From Flavobacteriaceae bacterium bin25 (GTDB lineage: Bacteria; Bacteroidota; Bacteroidia; Flavobacteriales; Flavobacteriaceae): DNA of 40,599 nucleotides. Shown here one piece after another: positions 7,564-14,952 of the stretch. The translations under genes were made by a program, and so were the position numbers. The DNA lies in assembly GCA_002238525.1 (NCBI GenBank), contig MPMN01000023.1, positions 1 through 40,599 on the forward strand, given 5' to 3'. Each line of letters starts with the position of its first letter. Within the stretch, counting starts at the first letter, position 1. Below the pieces are notes generated by a model. That model saw only the letters and a program-made list of their open reading frames with translations. It ran no database searches and was not told where the DNA came from.

Positions 7564-7773
7564 ATGAGTGAAATAGAGAGGAAGTTGCGTATCATAGAGG
7601 ATACATTGGATAATATGCGATACGAGGAAGATCCGCAATACAGATGGGGATACAACCTTGAAGAGCAGGTATCCGATTTAAAAGAAGCATTAATTAAGCA
7701 TGGTGTAATATCAAATCCGAGAAAGTCAGGGGTAACCCTAAGTGCGGAAGTGCATAAAAAAGGCAGTTATTAA
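7564..7773 (+). CDS. Hypothetical small helical protein
   Basis: A 69-residue acidic protein with two probable helices (EIERKLRIIEDTLDNM and LEEQVSDLKEALIKHG). The heptad-like leucine spacing suggests a short coiled coil. It lies between the gp10-like gene and a one-span membrane protein. Function unknown. Confidence 0.6.
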   Translation: MSEIERKLRIIEDTLDNMRYEEDPQYRWGYNLEEQVSDLKEALIKHGVISNPRKSGVTLSAEVHKKGSY

Positions 7774-7784
7774 TAAAATTAAAA

Positions 7785-7904
7785 ATGAGCAAAGTAATAT
7801 ATAGTTTAAAAGACTGGTTCGCAAGGAACCCGAGAGCAACACTAGCAACCATCATTTCCGTAAGTGTATTAATTGGATTTTTGATTGGCATTGTTGTTGG
7901 ATAG
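7785..7904 (+). CDS. Small single-span membrane protein
   Basis: A 39-residue protein with a positively charged N-terminal part (SLKDWFARNPRAT) followed by one hydrophobic segment, residues about 19-39 (LATIISVSVLIGFLIGIVVG). It ends right at the membrane segment. The next ATG directly abuts its stop codon. A holin, superinfection or host-membrane role is possible, but nothing in the sequence decides this. Confidence 0.6.
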   Translation: MSKVIYSLKDWFARNPRATLATIISVSVLIGFLIGIVVG

Positions 7905-8537
7905 ATGGGCAGAAATACTGAAATGAATTTAGAGAGGTATCCTAATGGGTTAGATGATTTACCTTTTGATTCTTGGTATTGCACCAAATGCAAATCATTA
8001 AAATCTAAGTATGAATTTTATTTTGCTCCCAGTAGTACTTATGGAATAAAAAATTTATGTAAAGAATGTCATAAAAAAAAGCAATTAAAATTAAACCCAA
8101 CCGAAAAACAATGTTCCAGATGCAAAAAAGTTAAGAGTGTAGTTGATTTTAGTTTAGACAGATTTAGAAAGAGAGGTCTTAAATCGTGGTGTAAATTTTG
8201 TGTAATTGAATATCAAAAACACAGGCGTAAAAGAGCAAATTACAAGCGTGTCTCTGATGATACACTGGTAAAATGTAGTAGATGTGAAGATACTAAGGAA
8301 GCAATTAATTTTAGAAAATACAAGCACAAAAAGAATGGATTGTTGAGCTGGTGTAAATCATGCGAGGCAAAAGGCATAGAGAAAAAAAAGTATGAAAGAA
8401 TTGAGGATCATGTATTGGTAAAATGTTCTAAATGTGGGGGTGTAAAACGGGCTTCTGATTTCCATATTAATCGGAATAAAAAGAACGGATTGTCTAGTTG
8501 GTGTAAGGCTTGTGCTCGTATTATAGCATATAGATAA
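7905..8537 (+). CDS. Four-fold zinc-ribbon protein
   Basis: A 210-residue protein made of four tandem zinc-ribbon units, each C-x2-C, about 18-24 residues with K..S.F and a basic G.(K/S)SWC turn, then C-x2-C: CTKC/CKEC, CSRC/CKFC, CSRC/CKSC, CSKC/CKAC. Such units are often attached to HNH endonucleases in phages, but no HNH core (H-N-H) is present here, so the protein probably only binds nucleic acid. The start is ATG directly after the membrane-protein stop; a second in-frame ATG lies six codons on. A related three-unit frame lies at 29813-30271. Confidence 0.75.
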   Translation: MGRNTEMNLERYPNGLDDLPFDSWYCTKCKSLKSKYEFYFAPSSTYGIKNLCKECHKKKQLKLNPTEKQCSRCKKVKSVVDFSLDRFRKRGLKSWCKFCVIEYQKHRRKRANYKRVSDDTLVKCSRCEDTKEAINFRKYKHKKNGLLSWCKSCEAKGIEKKKYERIEDHVLVKCSKCGGVKRASDFHINRNKKNGLSSWCKACARIIAYR

Positions 8538-8544
8538 ATAAATT

Positions 8545-8841
8545 ATGAGACAACCAAAAAAAAGGATTGAAATAAAACGATTAAGGGATTTGGAATTAAA
8601 CGACAGGATCTATTTAAATTCCGTTGGTAATTCCCCAAAAGATATTCCTGATTACTTAGAGAATTTAGATTCGTATATGGAGCATCTTATTTTATCTAAG
8701 GTTCCCAATAGATTAAATCCTGAAAACAAGAACATTGACTTCAAGACTAAGAATTTAAAAACAGGTAGATTGATTTGGACTTCCACCGTCAGAATGAGGG
8801 ATGTTGTTTGTAAAGTCCGCAATTTGGAGTATCATGGATAG
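8545..8841 (+). CDS. KVGD-family protein, variant turn
   Basis: A 98-residue basic protein of unknown function. Residues about 12-24 read RLRDLELNDRIYL, the family signature with N-D in the turn, followed by a longer loop and strands near TGRLIWTSTVRM. The last 8 nt overlap the next gene. Confidence 0.62.
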   Translation: MRQPKKRIEIKRLRDLELNDRIYLNSVGNSPKDIPDYLENLDSYMEHLILSKVPNRLNPENKNIDFKTKNLKTGRLIWTSTVRMRDVVCKVRNLEYHG

Positions 8842-9118
8842 ATTTAAATACAAGAGATTAACGGATATAAGTAAAGCAATCTGTGATTATAGTTTCTATG
8901 ACGATAAAAGGCAAAACTTTCTGACCTTAAAGAACATAAAGACTTTACTTGAATACGAGGGTATTGTTACACTGGATCTACGAGCTCTCGACAACTGGCA
9001 TCGTTTACCAGTACATTTAAAAACTAATTTTCGATTGGATATTCGGAGACAGATGAATCGTAGTCTTTCCGAAGTTCAGGGTATTTTGATAGATGATCTG
9101 GCAGATAGGGATGAATAA
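8834..9118 (+). CDS. Hypothetical protein
   Basis: A 94-residue protein. I take the ATG at 8834, which overlaps the previous stop, over an earlier in-frame start at 8801. Most of the chain is probably helical and charged (DISKAICDYSFYDDKR; RLDIRRQMNRSLSEVQ). No family recognised. The next small frame starts inside its stop codon region (ATG at 9111). Confidence 0.6.
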   Translation: MDRFKYKRLTDISKAICDYSFYDDKRQNFLTLKNIKTLLEYEGIVTLDLRALDNWHRLPVHLKTNFRLDIRRQMNRSLSEVQGILIDDLADRDE

Positions 9119-9263
9119 AGTATTTTTTATTCTAATCAAAAAGACAAAAACGGAACGAACAGAATCATCCGCAACTGTTTCTTTTCAGGTAACCAGAGAC
9201 CTTGAATTTGTGAAGTGTAATAGTGAAACTATTATTTCAAAGACAGGTATAAATTCAAATTAA
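9111..9263 (+). CDS. Possible small protein at the operon end
   Basis: A 50-residue frame whose ATG overlaps the preceding stop by 8 nt, the same coupling style as upstream. It starts MNKVFFILIKK and is otherwise polar. It ends 3 nt before a perfect 8-bp hairpin, so it would be the last gene of the rightward small-gene operon. No family recognised. Confidence 0.5.
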   Translation: MNKVFFILIKKTKTERTESSATVSFQVTRDLEFVKCNSETIISKTGINSN

Positions 9264-9289
9264 AAAGGCAGGAGGTGCATCTCCTGCCA
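9262..9289 (-). terminator. Hairpin terminator with U-tract on the minus strand
   Basis: GGCAGGAG (9267-9274) pairs perfectly with CTCCTGCC (9281-9288) around a 6-nt loop. Read on the minus strand it is followed by five T; on the plus strand no T-run follows. It therefore ends leftward transcripts best, either from the gene at 9387-9647 or from the promoter box at 9337-9344. Confidence 0.75.
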
Positions 9290-9331
9290 AGTGAGAGTAA
9301 ATACGTCAACTACGACCTTGCCATACACTGC
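9262..9331 (-). ncRNA. Candidate short RNA A
   Basis: Leftward from the TATATTTG box at 9337-9344 to the hairpin and U-tract at 9262-9289 is about 70 nt without an open frame of note. The arrangement matches three other minus-strand units in the window. Because a minus-strand gene lies just upstream, the hairpin could simply be its terminator, so this is the least certain of the four. Confidence 0.35.
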
Positions 9332-9336
9332 AAATG

Positions 9337-9344
9337 CAAATATA
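9337..9344 (-). promoter_or_regulatory. TATATTTG box, Bacteroidetes-type promoter, leftward
   Basis: The minus strand reads TTACTATATTTGC. TAnnTTTG is the -7 consensus of Bacteroidetes housekeeping promoters. The TTAC just upstream is shared with the boxes at 31124 and 40292. No clear TTTG -33 element is visible. Confidence 0.45.
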
Positions 9345-9386
9345 GTAATTTTATTACTGATTGATAATAGACATATCAATCTAGTA

Positions 9387-9647
9387 TTACACATAAAATT
9401 TAATGTATGGGTTTGAGTATCCTTTCGGTAGATATGCTTCTACTATATTGTCGTGCGTGTAGTAGAAGTATTCTATCCTTTCTATGTATTTTATACCTAC
9501 CCTGTAAAACAAATCTTCCCTCTTTTTAAAGGTATCCCATCTTAGGTTTATGCCTATGGTTTCTATGGTTCCCTTTCGGTTATGCGGATCAATGATAACC
9601 ATACCTCTTTCCAAATACTTTGCTTTGATTCGTTTTTTTATGTTCAT
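9387..9647 (-). CDS. KVGD-family protein on the opposite strand
   Basis: An 86-residue basic protein of unknown function. It opens MNIKKRIKAKYLERGMVII, then a loop and GTIETIGI, YRVGIKYIERIEYFY and a C-terminal strand, which is the family order with R-G-M in place of V-G-D. It is the only group member transcribed leftward and lies between the small-gene operon and the head module, divergent from the protease gene. Its transcript would converge on the rightward operon at the 9262-9289 hairpin. Start is ATG at 9647-9645. Confidence 0.7.
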   Translation of the reverse strand: MNIKKRIKAKYLERGMVIIDPHNRKGTIETIGINLRWDTFKKREDLFYRVGIKYIERIEYFYYTHDNIVEAYLPKGYSNPYIKFYV

Positions 9648-9693
9648 AATTGCAATTTAGGAATTTATTATATTGATGGTATAATTGTTAGAT

Positions 9694-10236
9694 ATGATTA
9701 AAAAATCGACATACATTTTAAAGAATGAAGATATTCTGCAAGAAAATAGAATAATTAAGGGATATGCTTCCGTTTATAATGTTTATGATGGTAGCAAGGA
9801 TAGAACCATGAAAGGTTGTTTTGCTCGTTCTATTAGAGATTGGGGACCCGAAGGAAAAAACAAAATCAAGTTTTATTACAACCACAAGCAATGTCCGATT
9901 GGTATAATCAAAGGTTTAGAAGAGGATGAGCATGGTTTGCGTATTACTGCGGAATTTGGTAGTTATGGGGAAGATATATACCAGAGAGTATTACATGGTT
10001 CGCTAAACGAATTTTCGTGGTCTGGGTATCCGTTGGAGTACATGGAAAATGACAAGGGAGGCATGGATTATAAAAATATCAAATTATACGAAGTATCGAT
10101 AGTTGATTATGCTGATAACGAAATGTCGATGGTTACTTCCAAGTTTAACAACAAGATTTATTTGCAGGAAAAACTGGATATTTTGTGGAGAGACGCTTCA
10201 AAAATAAAAAACATGAGATTCAGGGCAGTATATTGA
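9694..10236 (+). CDS. HK97-type prohead protease
   Basis: A 180-residue serine protease of the HK97 prohead maturation family (peptidase S78). Visible features are the opening RIIKGYASVYNVYD, the catalytic His region FYYNHK..PIG (H64), the catalytic Ser region LNEFSWSGYP (S108), and the closing LYEVSIVDYADNEMSMV block. It cleaves the scaffold or delta domain of the major capsid protein during prohead maturation. I choose the ATG at 9694 over a TTG at 9685. The gene heads the virion module and is followed by a small gene and the capsid gene. Confidence 0.9.
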   Translation: MIKKSTYILKNEDILQENRIIKGYASVYNVYDGSKDRTMKGCFARSIRDWGPEGKNKIKFYYNHKQCPIGIIKGLEEDEHGLRITAEFGSYGEDIYQRVLHGSLNEFSWSGYPLEYMENDKGGMDYKNIKLYEVSIVDYADNEMSMVTSKFNNKIYLQEKLDILWRDASKIKNMRFRAVY

Positions 10237-10415
10237 GAATCTTTAATTACACTCCGCCAAGCGGTATGAAGCAGGTGGAATTGGGAGACACCTTAAAGTC
10301 CGAGCAGAATGATAAGAAGATCATCGAGACAAAGCAGGAAATTAAGGCAGTCGAACCAGTAGTCGATATAGATTCGATATTAGAGAGACAATTACAGCGT
10401 CTGGAATCTTTTTAA
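10233..10415 (+). CDS. Small head-module protein
   Basis: About 60 residues if started at a TTG overlapping the protease stop (TTGA at 10233); an ATG at 10266 gives 49 residues. The chain is charged and helical towards the end (DKKIIETKQEIKAVEP, then DIDSILERQLQRLESF). Its position between protease and capsid genes suggests a scaffold-like or protease-tail piece, but no family is recognised. Confidence 0.5.
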   Translation: MRIFNYTPPSGMKQVELGDTLKSEQNDKKIIETKQEIKAVEPVVDIDSILERQLQRLESF

Positions 10416-10439
10416 CATAAATTTTTAAATCTATTAAAG

Positions 10440-11960
10440 ATGGAAGAAAAAGATACTCTTGTACCTGAGGGGACAGGAGCACCGGTTACTAAGTCGGTTG
10501 GTAATGAGGATATAGTAAAGAAGTTTGATTCGGTTACTGAAAAGGTAATTGAAAAGACCAATGCTAAAATCAATGATACCAAGACTGGTTTAGAGACGGA
10601 ATTAAAGAAGGTTACAACTGAACTTTTGGGATTACAAAAGTCTTTTGATGACCTAAAAAAGAGTACTGAACTGGTTGAAAAATCAGACAGGCTTAAAAAA
10701 TCTATCTATGTCCGTAAATACGGAAAGATAAAAGAGGGGTCTTTTGGTGAGTTGGTGGCATCCAACTACGAGAAGATCCAGAAACTGGCACATGAGGATA
10801 TAACCAATTCCGCAATTCATTTGGGGTATTTGTCTACTGATTATGTCTCAAAGGCTACTGGCGGATTTGAGTTTGGTGGCGACAAGGGGAACATATCAGG
10901 CGAAGAGAGGATAACTCGAATCGCTGATGAGGGTCCTAATTTCAAGTGGAGGGTTGCTAATAACATACCTTCGGCAATGACAGGACCCGTAAATACAATA
11001 CGATTCCCTTACCAAGATTACGGGAACAAGGCTACTGCGGTTCAAACCACAGCTTCTGACACTCCCGGACGTTTGGGATCTAATCCTTTGAATGTTGATA
11101 ATGCTGGTGGTCGAGCGATTGGCGGACCTCCTGCGAATCCTACCTTGTTTGATTTTGCAGACAAGGAAACGAAGTTATCTATCGTTTCAAGTTACCATGT
11201 CGTCGCACAGGAATTACTTGATGATACCCCGAATTTGGAACAATACATTAGGTATAAATTATTGAATAACCACTATGATAAATTGGATTCTTATATCCTT
11301 AACCATGATGGTTCTGGTAATGTTGCGATACAGGGTATCAATGAACAGGCGTTTAAATATATCGAACCTGGCACAGGAACTGCACAACAAAAGGCAGCTT
11401 CAGTCCGAAAAGGTTGGTTAAATGAATCTGGACCCTTTGCGAAAGCATACGATCAGAATAGTTCAACTACCAATTTTATTGATGCTATTGCTACTGCTAA
11501 GGCGATTTTATACCAAAGGAATTTTATGCCTGATACATTGGTTTTAAATGTCCAAGATTGCGTTGCTTATTCGGTTTTCCGAACCAAAGTAACAGGTAAT
11601 TTCCTTAACCTTAACCAAGCTGCCAATCCTACACCTTTGAACATTTGGAGTGGTTTAAATATCATACCAAGTAATGCACAGGCATCAGGGACGTTCAGTA
11701 TTTTCGATAGTAATTGCTTATCGTTGAGGATACGAGATGCAGTTAGTGTTGAAGCAAGGATAACTGGTCAAGAGAATTTTGTTGCCAATCGTTTAACGAT
11801 ACGAACAAATCAGCGTTTAGCGTTGGTGGTATTTGAAAATGGAGCATTTGTAGCCAATACCTACAACTACTTCATCAATAATATCCTTAATGTAATTAGC
11901 GGTGAGACTGCAACAGGTGTTTTGGGTAACCCAGATGCAGCGGTTAAAACCACTTCTTAA
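10440..11960 (+). CDS. Major capsid protein, HK97 fold
   Basis: A 506-residue protein. Residues about 20-90 are a lysine/glutamate-rich coiled coil (EKTNAKINDTKTGLETELKK), the N-terminal delta/scaffold domain that the protease upstream would remove. The remainder has the typical phage capsid blocks: FELVASNY-type start (SFGELVASNYEKIQKLA), NTIRFPYQDYG, ETKLSIVSSYHVVAQELLDD (spine helix region), and HYDKLDSYILNHDGSG, then the P-domain and VEARITGQENFVANRLTIR with LALVVFENGAF near the end. It forms the icosahedral shell. It is followed by a strong terminator, as expected for a highly expressed gene. Confidence 0.93.
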   Translation: MEEKDTLVPEGTGAPVTKSVGNEDIVKKFDSVTEKVIEKTNAKINDTKTGLETELKKVTTELLGLQKSFDDLKKSTELVEKSDRLKKSIYVRKYGKIKEGSFGELVASNYEKIQKLAHEDITNSAIHLGYLSTDYVSKATGGFEFGGDKGNISGEERITRIADEGPNFKWRVANNIPSAMTGPVNTIRFPYQDYGNKATAVQTTASDTPGRLGSNPLNVDNAGGRAIGGPPANPTLFDFADKETKLSIVSSYHVVAQELLDDTPNLEQYIRYKLLNNHYDKLDSYILNHDGSGNVAIQGINEQAFKYIEPGTGTAQQKAASVRKGWLNESGPFAKAYDQNSSTTNFIDAIATAKAILYQRNFMPDTLVLNVQDCVAYSVFRTKVTGNFLNLNQAANPTPLNIWSGLNIIPSNAQASGTFSIFDSNCLSLRIRDAVSVEARITGQENFVANRLTIRTNQRLALVVFENGAFVANTYNYFINNILNVISGETATGVLGNPDAAVKTTS

Positions 11961-11992
11961 TAAGTATTCTACCCATAAAAACATTTGTTTTT

Positions 11993-12030
11993 ACCCCTCC
12001 AAACTTGATTGTTTTAGTGAGGGGTTTTTT
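11993..12030 (+). terminator. Terminator after the capsid gene
   Basis: ACCCCTC (11993-11999) pairs with GAGGGGT (12019-12025), followed by a run of six T in total. The 19-nt loop can form a small inner AAAC/GTTT stem. It probably reduces read-through from the capsid gene into the connector genes. Confidence 0.8.
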
Positions 12031-12048
12031 ATTTATATTTATTGAAAT

Positions 12049-12621
12049 ATGGAAACAAAGATTTTAGAAATAACGGATACCAGAACGATACTTGAATTGG
12101 AGGAAGTTAAAAAGTATTTGAGGGTTTCGACTTTCAATACCACAGAGGATAAATTGATTTCTACTAAACTAATTCCGGGTGCTATTAATCTATGTGAGCA
12201 GTACCTGAACAGGGATATACTATCCAAAAGACACGAATGGAGGCTACATAATCCACAAGGCGAGTATTTCAATTTGCCATTTGCTCCTATCAAGGAAGTT
12301 GAAAAAATCGATGTCTTTTATACCAATAACCAAGAGAGTAGGACTTTGGTATTAAATCAGGATTATTTGGTTGATCCGATTGAGAACCCACGAATTACCA
12401 TTTTGGATAGGTATGCTTCGAGTAGAGTACCTATTTACACAATTACTTTTGGAACGGAGGGCATTAAAGATGCCACACTTGACATGATTAGTACAGGAGT
12501 TTTGACTTTGGTTGCCATTTTATACCGAGAGAGAGACGGAAGGAGTACCAAATCCAAGCGTAACAACTTCCAAGACTGGCTAAGTAGGTATAAGAATTTT
12601 GGATTTTACGGAACACGATAA
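12049..12621 (+). CDS. Head-tail connector, HK97 gp6-like
   Basis: A 190-residue protein of the gp6-like adaptor family. The N-terminal helical block ELEEVKKYLRV....EDKLI with IPGAINLCEQYLNRDI is characteristic, followed by strands (WRLHNPQGEYFNLPFAPI) and a helix near the C-terminus (LDMISTGVLTLVAILYRERDG). The family forms a ring beneath the portal. The order after the capsid gene fits standard siphovirus arrangement. Confidence 0.85.
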   Translation: METKILEITDTRTILELEEVKKYLRVSTFNTTEDKLISTKLIPGAINLCEQYLNRDILSKRHEWRLHNPQGEYFNLPFAPIKEVEKIDVFYTNNQESRTLVLNQDYLVDPIENPRITILDRYASSRVPIYTITFGTEGIKDATLDMISTGVLTLVAILYRERDGRSTKSKRNNFQDWLSRYKNFGFYGTR

Positions 12622-12624
12622 ATA

Positions 12625-13032
12625 ATGAGTATAGTTAGCGATAATTTCAAGTTTGACCGATATACTGAATTGCCAATATCGTATCTGGATGTTGAGGTTT
12701 TAGTTTATAAACTTCCTCCTGATGTGCGATTAACTGAAAATGAATTTGGCGATAATCAGATTGATTTATCTTTGTTGGCGACTCCCGTTTATGGGTTCTA
12801 TGCCAATGTATCCAAGTTGGATCAATTCGTTTTGCAGGAAGGGTATGGCACTAAGACCGATACGATGGTTCAGTTGATAGCCAGAACAGCAGACACGGAA
12901 ACGATAGATGTAAATGACATTATACGATTGGATTTACCGACTAATCAACCTTTGCGGATTGTTGGTATAAGGAGAAATGAATATCGTTTTGCTACGATTT
13001 TTGAGGCGTATAGATTAATAGGTTTAGAGTAG
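12625..13032 (+). CDS. Probable head-closure (stopper) protein
   Basis: A 135-residue, mostly beta-strand protein with only 3 nt separating it from the adaptor gene. Segments such as LDVEVLVYKLPPDVRL, TMVQLIARTADTE and PLRIVGIRRNEYRFATIFEAYRL suggest a small barrel like gp16/FII head-closure proteins. The identification rests mainly on gene order between adaptor and tail genes. Confidence 0.55.
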   Translation: MSIVSDNFKFDRYTELPISYLDVEVLVYKLPPDVRLTENEFGDNQIDLSLLATPVYGFYANVSKLDQFVLQEGYGTKTDTMVQLIARTADTETIDVNDIIRLDLPTNQPLRIVGIRRNEYRFATIFEAYRLIGLE

Positions 13033-13033
13033 C

Positions 13034-13498
13034 ATGTATAATTTTTACAAGGGCAATGCGAATTTAGTTCGAGCACAGGTTGCCAAAGTGATTGCAGATA
13101 ATTTGGTATTAGATGGTTTGGGTTTGAAACTCGATGATAATAAGGGGTTTGTATTACTTAATCCGATTGTCAATAACCAACCCTATTTAGCGGTATTCCT
13201 TACGAATTACACCCAAAACACGAGTAGAAGCAAGGATAGTGTATTGATTGACTATACTTTTAGTTGCGAAACCTATATTGATTACCAAGAGTTAAGTGGA
13301 AGCAAACCTTCGATTACTTATGCACTGATTGACCAAGTCAATAAAACCATATACAATAAAAGAGACGAATTGAGTACAGAAGATTTTGATGTGTTGATTG
13401 TCAATTTAGGCAATGTGATATTTGAAAAGATTTCTATAAAAGGTAATATGAAGTGGTTTGGAAAAAGCACTTTTACCTTAACTTGTGGATTTAAATAG
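13034..13498 (+). CDS. Probable tail terminator / tail completion protein
   Basis: A 154-residue protein beginning 1 nt after the previous stop. An N-terminal helix (NLVRAQVAKVIADNLVLDG), central strands (LAVFLTNYTQNTS; LIDYTFSCETYID), a helix (YALIDQVNKTIYNKRDEL) and closing strands (FTLTCGFK) fit the fold of tail terminator proteins (lambda gpU type). Position between head closure and tail tube supports this. No diagnostic motif. Confidence 0.5.
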   Translation: MYNFYKGNANLVRAQVAKVIADNLVLDGLGLKLDDNKGFVLLNPIVNNQPYLAVFLTNYTQNTSRSKDSVLIDYTFSCETYIDYQELSGSKPSITYALIDQVNKTIYNKRDELSTEDFDVLIVNLGNVIFEKISIKGNMKWFGKSTFTLTCGFK

Positions 13499-13503
13499 AA
13501 ATT

Positions 13504-13869
13504 ATGCCAGTAACCAATGTACAATTAATGAGATCGATGACCGATTTATTGACTGGTCAGAATCAAAGACATATTCAAAGCCAGAAAGAGCATTTGGATT
13601 TAAATAATAGCATTGAAAAATTGAGCACAAAATTAGACGGAGTTGTCGATGATGTGAAAGAGATAACAGACAAATTAAGTAAGTTGGAGGGTAAGACATT
13701 ACATGATGACGATAGTTTGAGGGTTAAGGTTACTAAAAATTCTGATGATATAAAATACATTAAAAGAGCATTGGAAAGACAAAAAGCGGGGGTTTGGAAA
13801 GTAACTTTATCAGTAATAGGAACTATCATTAGTGCAGTAGTTTTATATTTTATATTCGATAAGAAGTAG
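13504..13869 (+). CDS. Coiled-coil protein with C-terminal membrane anchor (XhlA-like)
   Basis: A 121-residue protein. Residues about 20-95 form a long charged coiled coil (HLDLNNSIEKLSTKLDGVVD; SDDIKYIKRALERQ), and residues about 97-117 are a single hydrophobic span (VWKVTLSVIGTIISAVVLYF) with a short FDKK tail. This layout resembles haemolysin XhlA-type phage proteins that work with holins. Its position among tail genes is unusual for a lysis gene, so a virion or membrane role is also possible. No endolysin was found near it. Confidence 0.5.
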   Translation: MPVTNVQLMRSMTDLLTGQNQRHIQSQKEHLDLNNSIEKLSTKLDGVVDDVKEITDKLSKLEGKTLHDDDSLRVKVTKNSDDIKYIKRALERQKAGVWKVTLSVIGTIISAVVLYFIFDKK

Positions 13870-13951
13870 TGAGATTTCCAATAAAAGGATACGATATAGA
13901 TTATTTGATAACTAATTATAAAAAACTTAGTATATTCTATAATGTCTAAAA

Positions 13952-13964
13952 TGATTATATTAAA
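13952..13964 (+). promoter_or_regulatory. TGATTATATTAAA element before the tail-tube gene
   Basis: Identical 13-mer to that at 6996-7008 and again ending 14 nt before the ATG. It lies in a 108-nt gap without genes, suitable for a late promoter of the highly expressed tail tube. Confidence 0.45.
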
Positions 13965-13977
13965 GGAAAAATAGATT

Positions 13978-14913
13978 ATGCCGAATCAAGCAAACATACT
14001 GGTTGGAGACAACTTGACCTTATATTTAGGACGCAGGGATAAACGGATCCCAGAGGATCGGTTAGCGATTGCGACAAGCACTACTGCATCGATTAGTCTA
14101 AATACTGAATTAGTCAGTACTGCAAATAAAGACACTGCGATATATGACACCTTTAAAAAGGTTTCGCATGGTATTAGTGTTGAAGCATCGGTAATACAGC
14201 GTGATTGGGATGCAGAGAGGGAACAGATAACCCAATTTAAGGGTGTAGCGACTACCGGTATTATTTTCAGTCGTAATACTACTGCTGGTACTACGGGCAT
14301 TGCTCTTGGTGTTGGCTCGTCATTTATACCTGCATCATATGTCAATAGAACAATAGAATTTGGGGATACAGGTGTTTATGGTAAAATAACTTCCGCAGCT
14401 ACAAGTGGCAGGATAGTTTTTACCATAGACCAATTACTAAGCGATGAGGATATTGAACTTGTAAAAGGCATAAAAACATTATATGCCATTAAAGAAGGTG
14501 CTGATAGGTTAATAGGACGAACAACCTACGATTTGGGGTATTACTTTGAAAATCATATACCGATAGTCTTTGAGTTCGGAAGCGGACAATCGAGAGTAAT
14601 AGGACAAGGGTTATTTACCAATGTAACCTATAATACAGATAGCCATGCACTGGCAATGGCAGATGTATCCATACGAAGTTCAGGGTATTTTAAATATGTT
14701 AATCCAACTACCGATGCGGTATTACTTGGGTTTGGAACTACATTACAAAATGCCAAAAACTTCTATTATAGGAATCCTTCCATATACTATGTTGATGATG
14801 GTACAAAAGATTTTAGTATTGACAGCAATACTATTTACACTGATTCAGCAAAAACCACAGCTGCACCTGCTGGAACTTATTTTGATGGGTATCGAGCAAA
14901 GGTTGTCAGTTAA
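13978..14913 (+). CDS. Major tail (tube) protein, long paralogue
   Basis: A 311-residue protein that I infer is the tail-tube subunit from its position just before the tail assembly chaperone. It opens MPNQANILVGDNLTLYLG, has a middle with LVSTANKDTAIYDTFKKVSHGISVEASV, a central insertion of about 70 residues, and ALAMADVSIRSSGYFKYV near residue 240. A C-terminal extension of about 65 residues (YYVDDGTKDFSID, AAPAGTYFDGYRAKVVS) looks like an exposed add-on domain. The next gene encodes a shorter relative with the same opening. Confidence 0.7.
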   Translation: MPNQANILVGDNLTLYLGRRDKRIPEDRLAIATSTTASISLNTELVSTANKDTAIYDTFKKVSHGISVEASVIQRDWDAEREQITQFKGVATTGIIFSRNTTAGTTGIALGVGSSFIPASYVNRTIEFGDTGVYGKITSAATSGRIVFTIDQLLSDEDIELVKGIKTLYAIKEGADRLIGRTTYDLGYYFENHIPIVFEFGSGQSRVIGQGLFTNVTYNTDSHALAMADVSIRSSGYFKYVNPTTDAVLLGFGTTLQNAKNFYYRNPSIYYVDDGTKDFSIDSNTIYTDSAKTTAAPAGTYFDGYRAKVVS

Positions 14914-14921
14914 AAGAAAAG

Positions 14922-14934
14922 CATTATATTAACA
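14922..14934 (+). promoter_or_regulatory. Variant of the TTATATTAA element
   Basis: GCATTATATTAAC, sharing TTATATTAA with the elements at 6996 and 13952 and lying 19 nt before the next ATG. It may drive or boost the second tube gene. Confidence 0.3.
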
Positions 14935-14952
14935 TAAAATAAATTACAAATT

